Source: Aurantibacter sp042094015 (lineage in GTDB: Bacteria; Bacteroidota; Bacteroidia; Flavobacteriales; Flavobacteriaceae). Taken from it: a stretch of 21,504 bases of DNA. Positions 8,819 through 17,450 of this stretch are shown one piece after another. Position 1 is the first letter of the stretch. Each line of letters opens with the position of its first letter. The stretch is taken from the NCBI RefSeq assembly GCF_042094015.1, contig NZ_JBELDZ010000047.1, positions 1 through 21,504 on the forward strand, written 5' to 3'. The notes below the pieces were generated by a model. That model saw only the letters and a list, made by a program, of their open reading frames with translations, searched no databases and had not been told where the DNA came from. The position numbers were made by a program, and so were the translations under genes.

Positions 8819-9820
8819 ATGTCAAAATTAAAATTAGGAATAAACGGATTTGGTAGAATAGGTAGAATTGTATTTAGAGCTACTATAAAACGTAATAATG
8901 TAGAAGTAGTAGCAATTAACGATTTGTTAGATGTTAACCATTTAGCTTATTTATTAAAATTTGATTCCGTACATGGAAGGTTTGATGGTACAGTAGAAGT
9001 TAAAGATGGAAATTTAATTGTTAATGGAAAAACCATAAGAGTAACAGCAGAAAGAGATCCCAAAAACTTAAAATGGGATCAAGTAGGAGCAGATGTAATT
9101 GCAGAATGTACAGGTGTTTTTAAAACCTTAGAAACAGCTAATTACCATATTTTAGGTGGAGCAAAAAAAGTGGTGATATCTGCGCCAAGTTCAGATGTGC
9201 CAATGTTTGTTATGGGCGTAAATGATAATGAATTAACCTCATCTCAAACTATTGTTTCTAATGCATCATGTACTACAAACTGTTTAGCACCTTTAGCAAA
9301 AGTCATTGAAGATAATTTTGGAATAGAAGAAGCATTAATGACAACTATTCATGCTGCAACGTCTACACAATATACGGTAGATTCTCCTTCTCGTAAAAAT
9401 TACCGTTTAGGTCGTTCAGCAATAAATAATATTATTCCTACAACTACTGGAGCTGCTAAGGCTGTAGGGAAGGTAATTCCAAAATTAGAAGGAAAAATTA
9501 CTGGAATGGCTTTTAGAGTTCCAACTGCAAATGTATCTGTAGTAGATTTAACTGTTAAAACTAAAAAAGAAACGTCTTTAACAGAGATTAAATCTGTTAT
9601 AAAGAAAATTTCAGAAACTTCCATGAAAGGTGTTTTAGGATATACAGAAGAAGCTGTGGTGTCCCAAGATTTTGTTAGTGAAACACAAACAAGCGTTTTT
9701 GATGCAGATGCTGCTATAGAGCTAAATTCAAAGTTTTTTAAGTTAGTCTCTTGGTATGATAATGAATTTGGATATTCTAATAAATTGGTGGATTTAGTTG
9801 AAAAAATCAACACTTTGTAA
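8819..9820 (+). CDS. gap: Type I glyceraldehyde-3-phosphate dehydrogenase
   Basis: A 333-residue NAD-dependent enzyme converting glyceraldehyde 3-phosphate to 1,3-bisphosphoglycerate. It has the Rossmann motif GINGFGRIGR (7-16), Asp35 in INDL (typical of NAD preference), the active-site ASCTTNC with nucleophile Cys151, and His178 in TTIHAA. The C-terminus WYDNEFGYSNKLVDL is canonical. The S-loop differs from the usual type: SPSRKNYRLGRSAINN (189-204) in place of the common GPS(K/R)KDWRGGR form. The start is ATG at 8819 after an A-rich leader. It follows pfkA by 29 bases, pairing two glycolytic steps. A second gap copy elsewhere in the genome would not be surprising. Confidence 0.96.
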   Translation: MSKLKLGINGFGRIGRIVFRATIKRNNVEVVAINDLLDVNHLAYLLKFDSVHGRFDGTVEVKDGNLIVNGKTIRVTAERDPKNLKWDQVGADVIAECTGVFKTLETANYHILGGAKKVVISAPSSDVPMFVMGVNDNELTSSQTIVSNASCTTNCLAPLAKVIEDNFGIEEALMTTIHAATSTQYTVDSPSRKNYRLGRSAINNIIPTTTGAAKAVGKVIPKLEGKITGMAFRVPTANVSVVDLTVKTKKETSLTEIKSVIKKISETSMKGVLGYTEEAVVSQDFVSETQTSVFDADAAIELNSKFFKLVSWYDNEFGYSNKLVDLVEKINTL

Positions 9821-9872
9821 TGTATATAAATACTTTTCTAGTTAAAAAAAGTTTCATTTAAACCTATATGCT

Positions 9873-10733
9873 ATGATTTTAATTGTTGATAGTGGTTCTA
9901 CTAAATCTGATTGGATTGCAATAGATAATGATGGTAATAAACTATTTGACAAAATAAAAACCAAAGGATTAAACCCAGCGATTTTATCCGAAAAGAAAAT
10001 AAAGAAAATAATTAAAAATGAGAAAAAGCTCAAAGCTAATCGTAAGAAAGTAACTCATCTTTATTTTTATGGTGCAGGTTGCGGTACAGAAACGCCAAGA
10101 TTAACACTAAAAACAGTATTTAAACAGTTCTTTTCTAAAGCAAAAGTAATTATCAAAGAAGATACTATGGCTGCAGTTTATGCAACTATAAATACACCAA
10201 AAGAAGCAGCTATTGTTTGTATTTTAGGAACTGGATCTAATTGTAGCTATTTTGACGGTAAAGTTCTTCATCAACGTGTAAGTTCTTTAGGTTATTCTAT
10301 TATGGATGATGGCTCGGGTAACTATTTTGGAAAACAGTTATTACGTGAGTATTATTTTAATCATATGCCTAAGCCAGTTAGAGATTCTTTTGAAGAGAAT
10401 TATAATTTGGACGCAGATTATATTAAATATAATTTATATAAAAAACCTAATCCAAATGCGTATTTAGCTCAGTTTGCTGAATTTATGATTTTAAATAAAG
10501 AGTCTAAGTATATTAAAGAATTAATAAAAACTGGAATACGTTCTTTTGCCAAAAACATGATACTACAATACACAGATGAATTAAAAACAGTACCAGTACA
10601 TTTTGCTGGTTCTGTAGCTTTTTTCTGTCAAGAAGAAATAAGGGAAGTTGCTAAAGAATTAGGTTTTAAAACAGATAATTTTATTAGGAGACCAATTGAT
10701 GGCTTAGTTAGTTTTCACAAAGTAAATAAGTAG
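9873..10733 (+). CDS. BadF/BadG/BcrA/BcrD-type ATPase, N-acetylglucosamine kinase-like
   Basis: A 286-residue ASKHA-fold sugar-kinase relative. Phosphate-1 motif DSGSTKSDW at 6-14, a GAGCG turn at 67-71, EDTMAA at 96-101 with the likely catalytic Asp97, phosphate-2 motif LGTGSN at 118-123, and DDGSGNYFG at 145-153. This layout is that of the GlcNAc-kinase branch (human NAGK, bacterial MurK) of the BadF/BcrA family rather than the benzoyl-CoA reductase activators, which carry an Fe-S cysteine motif not seen here. The likely role is phosphorylating GlcNAc or MurNAc during cell-wall recycling, but the substrate is inferred. It lies 52 bases after gap and ends two bases from the convergent ridA stop. 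Confidence 0.85.
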   Translation: MILIVDSGSTKSDWIAIDNDGNKLFDKIKTKGLNPAILSEKKIKKIIKNEKKLKANRKKVTHLYFYGAGCGTETPRLTLKTVFKQFFSKAKVIIKEDTMAAVYATINTPKEAAIVCILGTGSNCSYFDGKVLHQRVSSLGYSIMDDGSGNYFGKQLLREYYFNHMPKPVRDSFEENYNLDADYIKYNLYKKPNPNAYLAQFAEFMILNKESKYIKELIKTGIRSFAKNMILQYTDELKTVPVHFAGSVAFFCQEEIREVAKELGFKTDNFIRRPIDGLVSFHKVNK

Positions 10734-10735
10734 TT

Positions 10736-11116
10736 TTATTTGGATGCAATTACACTGATTTCTACGTTAACAAACTTAGGAAGATTAGCGACTTCAACAG
10801 TTTCTCTAGCTGGAGCAGTATTTTCATCAAAGTAATTAGCATAAACAGCATTAATTTTAGAAAAATTATGCATATCACTAATAAAAATAGTTGTTTTAAA
10901 AACGTCTTTAAAAGTCATGTTAGCAGCTTCTAAAACAGCTTTTACATTTTCCATAACTTGAGTTGTTTCTGCTTCAATAGTATCTAAAACAAGCTTGTTA
11001 GTTTTTGGATTTATTGCTATTTGACCAGAAGTGTATAAAGTATCACCTTTTAATATGGCTTGGTTATAAGGGCCAATAGGAGCTGGTGCATTATCTGTTT
11101 TTATGATTGTTTTCAT
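10736..11116 (-). CDS. ridA: RidA-family reactive enamine/imine deaminase
   Basis: A 126-residue member of the YjgF/YER057c/UK114 family. RidA hydrolyses 2-aminoacrylate and related reactive enamines made by PLP enzymes, protecting them from damage. The active-site landmarks are present: GPYNQA at 15-20, TSGQIA at 29-34, Arg104 in APARETVEV and Glu119 in VNVEISVIA, matching the conserved Arg and Glu of E. coli RidA. Length fits exactly. It begins 15 bases after the stop of lptD and is probably read from the same transcript. The stop codon is two bases from that of the facing BadF-type gene, leaving almost no space for a terminator. Confidence 0.95.
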   Translation of the reverse strand: MKTIIKTDNAPAPIGPYNQAILKGDTLYTSGQIAINPKTNKLVLDTIEAETTQVMENVKAVLEAANMTFKDVFKTTIFISDMHNFSKINAVYANYFDENTAPARETVEVANLPKFVNVEISVIASK

Positions 11117-11131
11117 TCGCTTTTTTTATAA

Positions 11132-13831
11132 TTATAAAAACTTGTCTTGTTTTCTTCTAGCTTCATATTTTAAGTCTTTTAAAACACTAGACGTAATACC
11201 TACAAAGAAGTTCCAACGGTTGTAAGTACCAAAAGGTACCCAAGAAAAATTCATTTTCCAACTTAATAAATCTCTACTAAAGCGAAGTTGTGTTAAACCA
11301 AAACCTTGATTTTTAAAATCGTAACTAGAAGATCCTCCAATACTCCATTTTGGAGCAATATCTATATCTCCAGAAAACATTAATGAATGAGACGAAATTT
11401 CGTTTTGTCTAGCAGAATTCGAGTAATTTACGGCATAAGCAAAACGTAAACTCCAAGGAATTTTATAGTTATAGAATTCACTTTCAACCTCTTCTTTATC
11501 TTCCTCCTTATCACTAAAGCCTTGATCTGCAAAATCTTCTGACACACCAAATAAATCATCATCTCGTCCACCACCAAAAAGTCTTTCGTTTCTAGATGCA
11601 TCAGAGGTGTTATCTTTTTTGTCGTTCCCTTTACTTGAAAGACTATAACTTAATGTCATATTAGCACTTGTTAGTCTAAATAAACTACCATTGTTGTTTA
11701 TATTAAAAGTATTTATTCTGGTATTGTTATTATCTAAAGCATAAGGGTCAAGAGTTGCTCCAAAGTTTATATTCATTTTTTTATCAAACAAAGCAGTTCC
11801 TCCAGTCATTCTAACTGGACTCCATTTTAAAGAGTCTCCTGCAACATTATATGAAGTAGAAAAATTTAGGTTGTTTAATAATATAAGTTTTTTAGGTTCT
11901 AAAGCAGTAGTGTCTCGATCACGAACTTTGGCTTCGAAATTATTAGATAAAGATAATCCAACAGAACTTGAAAAGGTTTTATTTGGAGTTCCAAAAATCC
12001 CACCTTCAAATCGAGTGTATTCACTTTTTGTTACTCCATCCGCTGTAATAACTTCAAATTCATCATAATAATTGTCGAAAGCTGGATTGATGTTGTAGCT
12101 AATACTTGGTCTCATAACATGCCTAATGGCTTGTATACGTTTACCTTCTTCTTTTTTATCAAAATTAAACATTCCATAAATAGTGGTACCAATACTTGTA
12201 CTAAAGTTGTATGTTCTAAAAGCATCAAACCCATTTATGTCTTCTGTAACGGTTTCTTCTGTATCTTCATTATAAGATCTAGAAATTGTATTTGCTGTCC
12301 AGGTTTCATCAAAATTTGCATTAGCACTAACACTAAAATGTTTAAAGACCTTAAAGTTAGTAGATAAAGGAATGCTATGTTTTGCTCCAATTTGTGCATC
12401 ATCAAACATTTCAGATTTAAAAAATAGAGAATCTGTTGTTGTAATTCTATTTTCTGCTCTTACGTTATATTGTACATTAATATTTTGAATAGCACCTTTT
12501 TTAGAGCCTTCCTTTGGAGCTAAAGGGAAAATTCGACCAATACTTCCTTGAAAAGTTGGTAAGGTCATATTTATAGCTTGTGTTTGAGTATTTTGACTAT
12601 GTGTTGCTGTAAGACTTAGATTGACTTGCGGTTCTCCTTGAAATGTTTTAGAATAAGACACAGAAGAGGATAATGAGTTGTTTTGAGTATTGGGTAAATT
12701 AATTTGATTAATAGATTCTTGATAATAGGTACTACTACCTAAGTTAACTGATGCTGAAAATCGTGAATTAGGATTAGCTTGTTGAGCTTGGCTATGAGCC
12801 CAACGTAAATTGTAAATTTTTGTTTTAGAATAATCAGGAAAACCACGTTCACTATTGATTAGGTTTTCATATCTAAACCCAAAGCTGCCATTAAACTTAT
12901 ACCGAACATTATATTTAGTTTCTACACGTAAACCATAACTACTATTAGTGTAATAGTCACCTAAAACTGCTAAGTCAAAATAATCACTAATAGCAAAATA
13001 ATAACCACCATTTTGTAAAAAATAACCACGATTCCCGTCTTCTCCAAAACTAGGAAATATAACACCAGAAGTTCTTTTTGTTGTCATTGGAAAAAAAGCA
13101 AATGGTAAACCTATTGGAGTAGGAACATCGTAAATAAATAAATTTGTTAAACCAGTAACTACTTTTTTGCCTTGTACAAACTTTCCTTTTCTAATTTTAA
13201 AATAATATTCTGGATCGTCTAAGTTCTCTGAAGTTGTTAATTTAGCATCAGACATATAATAGACAGAATCATTAACACGCTTAGTTAATTCGGCTTTAAT
13301 ATTCATACCTTGTTGTTCGGTAACAGAATTCCAAATTAATGCTTTTTTTGTGTCTATATTAAATCTAATAGAGTCTGGCTCTACAATATTTTCACCTTGC
13401 TTAAAATATGGTCTTTGTGTGTAAGCACCTGTGGAATCTTTTAATCTACCTGCATAAACTTCATTTTTATTAAAATCAATGACAATAATACCAGATTTAA
13501 TTTGCATATTATCGTAGTAGACTTCAGCTTCATTATATAAATATAGTTTTTGCTCTTTTCTATTTAATGAAGTATAATCTTTTGCAGTATATTTTACAGA
13601 ACTAGCCAATAATTCTTTTTTAGGTTTTATGGAATCATTTAATGTAGAGTCTTGTTCTTTTAAAACTGGTGTTATGTTTTTTAAAGAATCTAAATTTACT
13701 GTTTCAATTTCAGTTTTAGGTTCTGCAGAAATAGCCCTATTAGATTTTGGGATTTCTTGAGCATAGCTACATATGTTAATAAACCATGTAAAACTTAAAG
13801 CTAAAAGTATGTGGATTCTGTTTGTATGCAA
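11132..13831 (-). CDS. lptD: LptD-like LPS assembly outer-membrane protein
   Basis: An 899-residue outer-membrane protein. Residues 1-25 form a signal peptide ending SYAQ. After a low-complexity linker, an OstA/LptA-like beta-jellyroll segment covers about 95-240 (AEVYYDNMQIKSGIIVIDF and FVQGKKVVTGLTNLFIYDVP regions), followed by LPFAFFPMTTKRTSG (242-256) at the entry to a C-terminal beta-barrel of alternating aromatic strands that runs to the end. LptD with LptE inserts LPS into the outer leaflet. This Bacteroidota form is usually labelled putative LptD. An acidic disordered insert (about 755-790, rich in D/E/G) interrupts the barrel, probably an extracellular loop. The start is TTG at 13829-13831; the frame is open 36 bases further upstream without an ATG. 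Confidence 0.88.
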   Translation of the reverse strand: MHTNRIHILLALSFTWFINICSYAQEIPKSNRAISAEPKTEIETVNLDSLKNITPVLKEQDSTLNDSIKPKKELLASSVKYTAKDYTSLNRKEQKLYLYNEAEVYYDNMQIKSGIIVIDFNKNEVYAGRLKDSTGAYTQRPYFKQGENIVEPDSIRFNIDTKKALIWNSVTEQQGMNIKAELTKRVNDSVYYMSDAKLTTSENLDDPEYYFKIRKGKFVQGKKVVTGLTNLFIYDVPTPIGLPFAFFPMTTKRTSGVIFPSFGEDGNRGYFLQNGGYYFAISDYFDLAVLGDYYTNSSYGLRVETKYNVRYKFNGSFGFRYENLINSERGFPDYSKTKIYNLRWAHSQAQQANPNSRFSASVNLGSSTYYQESINQINLPNTQNNSLSSSVSYSKTFQGEPQVNLSLTATHSQNTQTQAINMTLPTFQGSIGRIFPLAPKEGSKKGAIQNINVQYNVRAENRITTTDSLFFKSEMFDDAQIGAKHSIPLSTNFKVFKHFSVSANANFDETWTANTISRSYNEDTEETVTEDINGFDAFRTYNFSTSIGTTIYGMFNFDKKEEGKRIQAIRHVMRPSISYNINPAFDNYYDEFEVITADGVTKSEYTRFEGGIFGTPNKTFSSSVGLSLSNNFEAKVRDRDTTALEPKKLILLNNLNFSTSYNVAGDSLKWSPVRMTGGTALFDKKMNINFGATLDPYALDNNNTRINTFNINNNGSLFRLTSANMTLSYSLSSKGNDKKDNTSDASRNERLFGGGRDDDLFGVSEDFADQGFSDKEEDKEEVESEFYNYKIPWSLRFAYAVNYSNSARQNEISSHSLMFSGDIDIAPKWSIGGSSSYDFKNQGFGLTQLRFSRDLLSWKMNFSWVPFGTYNRWNFFVGITSSVLKDLKYEARRKQDKFL

Positions 13832-13851
13832 TGCTTTTAAATGTATTTTTG

Positions 13852-13882
13852 TAAAAGTATGGCTTGATTATTGAAAAGTCAA
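13852..13882 (-). promoter_or_regulatory. Candidate Bacteroidota-type promoter for lptD-ridA
   Basis: On the minus strand TTG (plus 13880-13882) is followed after 20 bases by TACTTTTA (plus 13852-13859). This matches TTG-N20-TAnnTTTG except for the final base. Transcription would begin about 12-16 bases before the TTG start codon of lptD, giving a very short leader and supporting that start over any further upstream. Confidence 0.45.
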
Positions 13883-13967
13883 AACTACATATATTTTTTG
13901 TGATTAATTTTAGTATTCATAAAAAATTAATATTTAAGTTAATCTTGTTATTTAGTCTTTAATACTT

Positions 13968-15044
13968 ATGAAAACGACACCAATATATCCTTTATTATTA
14001 TTTATAGTTTTATTAACGTTTTTAAATCCGTTTAATACTTATGCTCAAAACGATAAGTTTGTTGTTGTTTTAGATGCCGGACATGGCGGACATGATAAAG
14101 GTAAGCCTAATAAAAAAGGATTTCATGAAAAGGATATAGCACTTTCGGTTGTTTTAAAAGTAGGTAGATTACTTGAAAAAAATAAAGACATTAAAGTTAT
14201 TTATACACGAAAAACAGATGTTTTTGTAGATTTATTTAAAAGAGGTAAAATTGCAAACGAAGCAAATGCTGATCTTTTTGTGTCTGTACATTGCAATGCC
14301 GCAGCATCTATTCAAGCTCACGGAAGTGAAACGTTTGTTTTAGGTGTTCACAGGAATCAAACTAACTTAAATGTAGCTAAAGCGGAAAATTCAGTAATTT
14401 ATTTGGAAGATAATCATCAAGAAACATATAAAGGTTATGATCCTAATAGACCAGAATCTTTAATTGGCTTAACTTTAGCTCAAGAAGAATACCTTGATCA
14501 AAGTATTTTATTAGCTTCTTTGGTTGAAGGACAGTTTAAAGATAATTTAAAAAGAAAGAGTAGAGGAGTAAAACAGGCAGGTTTTATTGTATTACATCAA
14601 ACTGTTATGCCAAGTATTTTAGTAGAAACAGGTTTTGTAACCAACCCAAGCGATATAAAGTATTTGAGTAGTGTAAATGGTCAAAACAAATTAGCAGAAT
14701 CTATTAGTTCTGCTGTTTTAAAGTATAAGTCTAGTTTGTATGTAAATAATTCTGAACCAGAAATTAATAACAATTCATCTTCTGATTCTATGGAATTAAA
14801 CCCAGATAGTAATATGGTTTATAAAGTTCAAATAGCAGCAAGTAAAAATGATTTAGCTGCTAAATCGTATAACTTTAAAGGATTAAAAACTATTTCCAAG
14901 GAGAAAACAGGAGCTATTTATAGATATTTCTCAGGTGAAACGTCTAGTTATTCAGAAATAGAACGATTAAAAACCGAAGCTATAAACAAAGGTTACAAAT
15001 CTGCATATATTGTTAGTTATAAAAACGGAAAACGTATTAAATAA
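13968..15044 (+). CDS. Secreted N-acetylmuramoyl-L-alanine amidase (Amidase_3) with SPOR-like tail
   Basis: A 358-residue zinc amidase that cuts the bond between MurNAc and L-alanine in peptidoglycan, acting in the periplasm in cell separation or wall turnover. A signal peptide covers residues 1-26. The Amidase_3 domain (about 31-255) has the full zinc and catalytic set: His39 in DAGHGG, Glu54 in HEKDIALS, His108 in SVHCNA and Glu220 in ILVETGF. After a Ser/Asn-rich linker (260-283), residues about 284-356 look like a SPOR domain (VYKVQIAASK...YKSAYIVSYKNGKRI), which would bind denuded glycan at division sites. It is divergent from lptD and 82 bases upstream of the MCE gene. Confidence 0.93.
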   Translation: MKTTPIYPLLLFIVLLTFLNPFNTYAQNDKFVVVLDAGHGGHDKGKPNKKGFHEKDIALSVVLKVGRLLEKNKDIKVIYTRKTDVFVDLFKRGKIANEANADLFVSVHCNAAASIQAHGSETFVLGVHRNQTNLNVAKAENSVIYLEDNHQETYKGYDPNRPESLIGLTLAQEEYLDQSILLASLVEGQFKDNLKRKSRGVKQAGFIVLHQTVMPSILVETGFVTNPSDIKYLSSVNGQNKLAESISSAVLKYKSSLYVNNSEPEINNNSSSDSMELNPDSNMVYKVQIAASKNDLAAKSYNFKGLKTISKEKTGAIYRYFSGETSSYSEIERLKTEAINKGYKSAYIVSYKNGKRIK

Positions 15045-15095
15045 AACTAAGTTTTAAAATCTTATAAATTACAAGGAAAAGTTCTATTTTATTTC

Positions 15096-15103
15096 TAATT
15101 TTG
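15096..15103 (+). promoter_or_regulatory. Candidate -7 box upstream of the MCE gene
   Basis: TAATTTTG is a perfect TAnnTTTG match 23 bases before the TTG start codon of the MCE gene. No TTG is present 19-23 bases upstream, so the promoter is only partly supported. If real, the MCE gene and following genes can be transcribed apart from the amidase gene. Confidence 0.25.
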
Positions 15104-15126
15104 TTAGCAATCAAAATAAAAGCAAT

Positions 15127-16080
15127 TTGAAACTTTCTTTAGAAGTAAAAACAGCACTTTTAGTAATCTCTGGAATTATATTATTCATTTTTGGATATAA
15201 TTATCTTAAAGGTGAGAATTTATTAGAAGTCTCTGATAAATATTACACATCATTCGATTTTAATGGATTAAAACCTTCGGAACCTGTTACTATTATGGGT
15301 AATCCAATTGGTAGAATTGTAAATGTTGCTTACGATTTTGAGTCTGGAAAAACAAAAGTATCCTTTACGGTAGATAATAAGTTAGTATTTTCAAATAAAT
15401 CAAAAGTACGTTTGTATCAACAAGGATTAATGGGTGGAAATGCTTTGGCTATTATTCCTTCAGAGATTGGAGAACAAGCCAAACCTGGAGATTTTTTAGA
15501 ATCTGAGGTAGAAAAAGACTTAATACAATCATTATCTAGTAATTTTTCTGGATTAAGTTCTGGTTTAGATGTAACACTAAAATCTGCAGATTCTTTATTA
15601 ATCGGATTAAACTCGTTAGTTAAAGACGATTCTGAAAAAGGAATTAAAAACGTTATAGCCGAATTAAACGCTACACTTAAAGGTTATAAGAACTTATCAT
15701 ATAACATAAATGGTTTAGTTAAAAAGAATGATGAATCTCTAACTACTATTTTAACTAATTTCAAAACCACTAGTGAAAGTTTAGCTACTCTAACTAAAGA
15801 TTTAGAAAAAGCAAACCTTAAAGAAACCATAGCTAAATTGGATAGCGCATTAACTAAAGTAAACGGATTAATGGCTGGATTAGAAAATGGAGATGGTTCT
15901 ATGGGGAAACTTTTAAAAGACGATAAGCTTTATAATAATTTAGAAGGCGCATCTAAGCAAATGGAACAATTACTTCAGGACTTAAAGTTGAATCCTAAAC
16001 GTTATGTAAATATATCTGTTTTTGGAAGAAAAGCTAAAGTTTACGATGCAGAAGGAAACGAAATCAAAGACAAAAAATAA
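15127..16080 (+). CDS. MlaD-like MCE domain protein
   Basis: A 317-residue protein with an N-terminal transmembrane anchor (about 8-25, LLVISGIILFIFGYNYL), one MCE domain (about 37-115, with GLKPSEPVTIMGNPIGRI at 47-64 and the pore-loop region LYQQGLMGGNALAII at 96-110), and a long helical C-terminal part (about 125-290). MCE proteins form hexameric rings that carry lipids between the membranes with an MlaE permease and MlaF ATPase; neither is in this window. Translation appears to start at TTG 15127, since no ATG lies in frame upstream and the first residues KLSLEVKTA fit the family. Twelve bases separate it from the Fe-S gene downstream. Confidence 0.9.
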   Translation: MKLSLEVKTALLVISGIILFIFGYNYLKGENLLEVSDKYYTSFDFNGLKPSEPVTIMGNPIGRIVNVAYDFESGKTKVSFTVDNKLVFSNKSKVRLYQQGLMGGNALAIIPSEIGEQAKPGDFLESEVEKDLIQSLSSNFSGLSSGLDVTLKSADSLLIGLNSLVKDDSEKGIKNVIAELNATLKGYKNLSYNINGLVKKNDESLTTILTNFKTTSESLATLTKDLEKANLKETIAKLDSALTKVNGLMAGLENGDGSMGKLLKDDKLYNNLEGASKQMEQLLQDLKLNPKRYVNISVFGRKAKVYDAEGNEIKDKK

Positions 16081-16092
16081 ACTAAACCAACT

Positions 16093-17436
16093 ATGGGAAT
16101 AATTTCTAACTTACTATTTGCAATAGCTCTAATCATAGGATTTGGTTATTTTGCTAAAAATGTAAAATCTTTAGTTCGTAATATTAAACTAGGTAAAGAT
16201 AAAGACATATCGGACAACAAGCCACAACGTCTAAAGAATATGATAAATATTGCTTTAGGGCAAAGTAAAATGGTAAAACGTCCTGTTTCTGGATTTTTAC
16301 ATGTTGTAGTTTATATTGGTTTTATAATAATAAATATTGAGGTCTTAGAAATTATAATAGACGGACTTTTTGGAACTCATAGAATAGGATTATCTGTTTT
16401 ACCTGTTTCTGTTTATGGTTTTTTAATTGGGACATTCGAGGTTTTGGCTGTATTAGTTATAGTTGCAGTTATCGTTTTTTGGATAAGACGTAACGTAATT
16501 AAAATAAAACGTTTTTTAAGTTCAGAAATGAAAGGTTGGCCAAAAAGCGATGGAAATATTATTTTATACTTTGAAGTTGTTTTAATGTCACTATTCTTAA
16601 TAATGAATGGAACAGATTCTACACATATTATTGAAGCTACAGGGACAACTTTTCAGGGCTTAAATTCAGGAAATATAATTAGTCAGTTTATAGCGCCTTT
16701 ATTCTCAGGATTATCAGAAGGAACTTTACATGTTATAGAACGTAGCGCTTGGTGGATTCATATTTTAGGTATTTTAACGTTCTTAAATTACTTATATTAT
16801 TCAAAGCATTTACATATTCTATTAGCATTTCCAAATGTATATTACGGGAAATTAACACCAAAAGGACAGTTTCCAAATAATCCAACAGTTACAAAAGAAG
16901 TTATGTTAATGATGGATCCAGATGCAGATCCATTTGCTGCTGCACCAGAAACAGAAGGTGAAGAAGAACCTGAAAAATTTGGAGCAAGCGATGTACAAGA
17001 TTTACCTTGGGTAAACTTATTAAATGCATATACATGTACAGAATGTGGACGTTGTACTAGTGAATGTCCTGCAAATCTTACGGGTAAAAAATTGTCTCCT
17101 CGTAAAATTATGATGGATACTAGAGATCGTTTAACAGAAGTTGGTAAAAATATAGATGCCAATAAAGGTGTTTTTGTGCCAGACGGAAAACAATTATTAA
17201 ACGATTACATTACTCCAGAAGAACTTTGGGCTTGTACCAGTTGTAATGCTTGTGTAGAAGCTTGTCCAGTAAGTATAGATCCTTTAAGTATAATTATGGA
17301 AATGCGTAGTTATTTAGTAATGGAAGAAAGTGCAGCGCCAACAGAATTAAACAACATGATGTCTAATATAGAAAATAATGGAGCGCCTTGGCCTTACAAC
17401 CAACAAGATCGTTTAAACTGGAAAGACGAAGCTTAA
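16093..17436 (+). CDS. Membrane-bound 4Fe-4S dicluster protein (HdrC/NarI-like fusion)
   Basis: A 447-residue protein with a membrane half and a cytoplasmic electron-transfer half. About five transmembrane helices are visible (near 3-22, 66-90, 105-130, 156-172 and 218-236), with histidines His70, His223, His239 and His241 that could bind heme b. After an acidic linker (275-300) there are two 4Fe-4S motifs: Cys315, 318, 321, 325 (CTECGRCTSECP) and Cys381, 384, 387, 391 (CTSCNACVEACP). This is the HdrC/GlpC-type arrangement joined to a NarI-like membrane domain. It probably passes electrons between quinones and the CCG-domain protein encoded next, but the substrate is unknown. Confidence 0.85.
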   Translation: MGIISNLLFAIALIIGFGYFAKNVKSLVRNIKLGKDKDISDNKPQRLKNMINIALGQSKMVKRPVSGFLHVVVYIGFIIINIEVLEIIIDGLFGTHRIGLSVLPVSVYGFLIGTFEVLAVLVIVAVIVFWIRRNVIKIKRFLSSEMKGWPKSDGNIILYFEVVLMSLFLIMNGTDSTHIIEATGTTFQGLNSGNIISQFIAPLFSGLSEGTLHVIERSAWWIHILGILTFLNYLYYSKHLHILLAFPNVYYGKLTPKGQFPNNPTVTKEVMLMMDPDADPFAAAPETEGEEEPEKFGASDVQDLPWVNLLNAYTCTECGRCTSECPANLTGKKLSPRKIMMDTRDRLTEVGKNIDANKGVFVPDGKQLLNDYITPEELWACTSCNACVEACPVSIDPLSIIMEMRSYLVMEESAAPTELNNMMSNIENNGAPWPYNQQDRLNWKDEA

Positions 17437-17450
17437 TTAATATTTTAGAT

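Noticed and set aside
9400..9813. 137-codon open frame on the minus strand inside gap
   Set aside because: It lies wholly opposite a strongly conserved gene, and its protein has no recognisable pattern; it is a shadow of the codon usage of gap.
10724..10741. Small inverted repeat AAATAA / TTATTT between the convergent BadF-type and ridA genes
   Set aside because: Only six A/T pairs with a six-base loop, overlapping both stop codons; too weak to call a bidirectional terminator.
16842..17162. 106-codon open frame on the minus strand inside the membrane Fe-S gene
   Set aside because: Opposite the first 4Fe-4S motif, and low-complexity Ser/Gly/Ala content fits a shadow frame.
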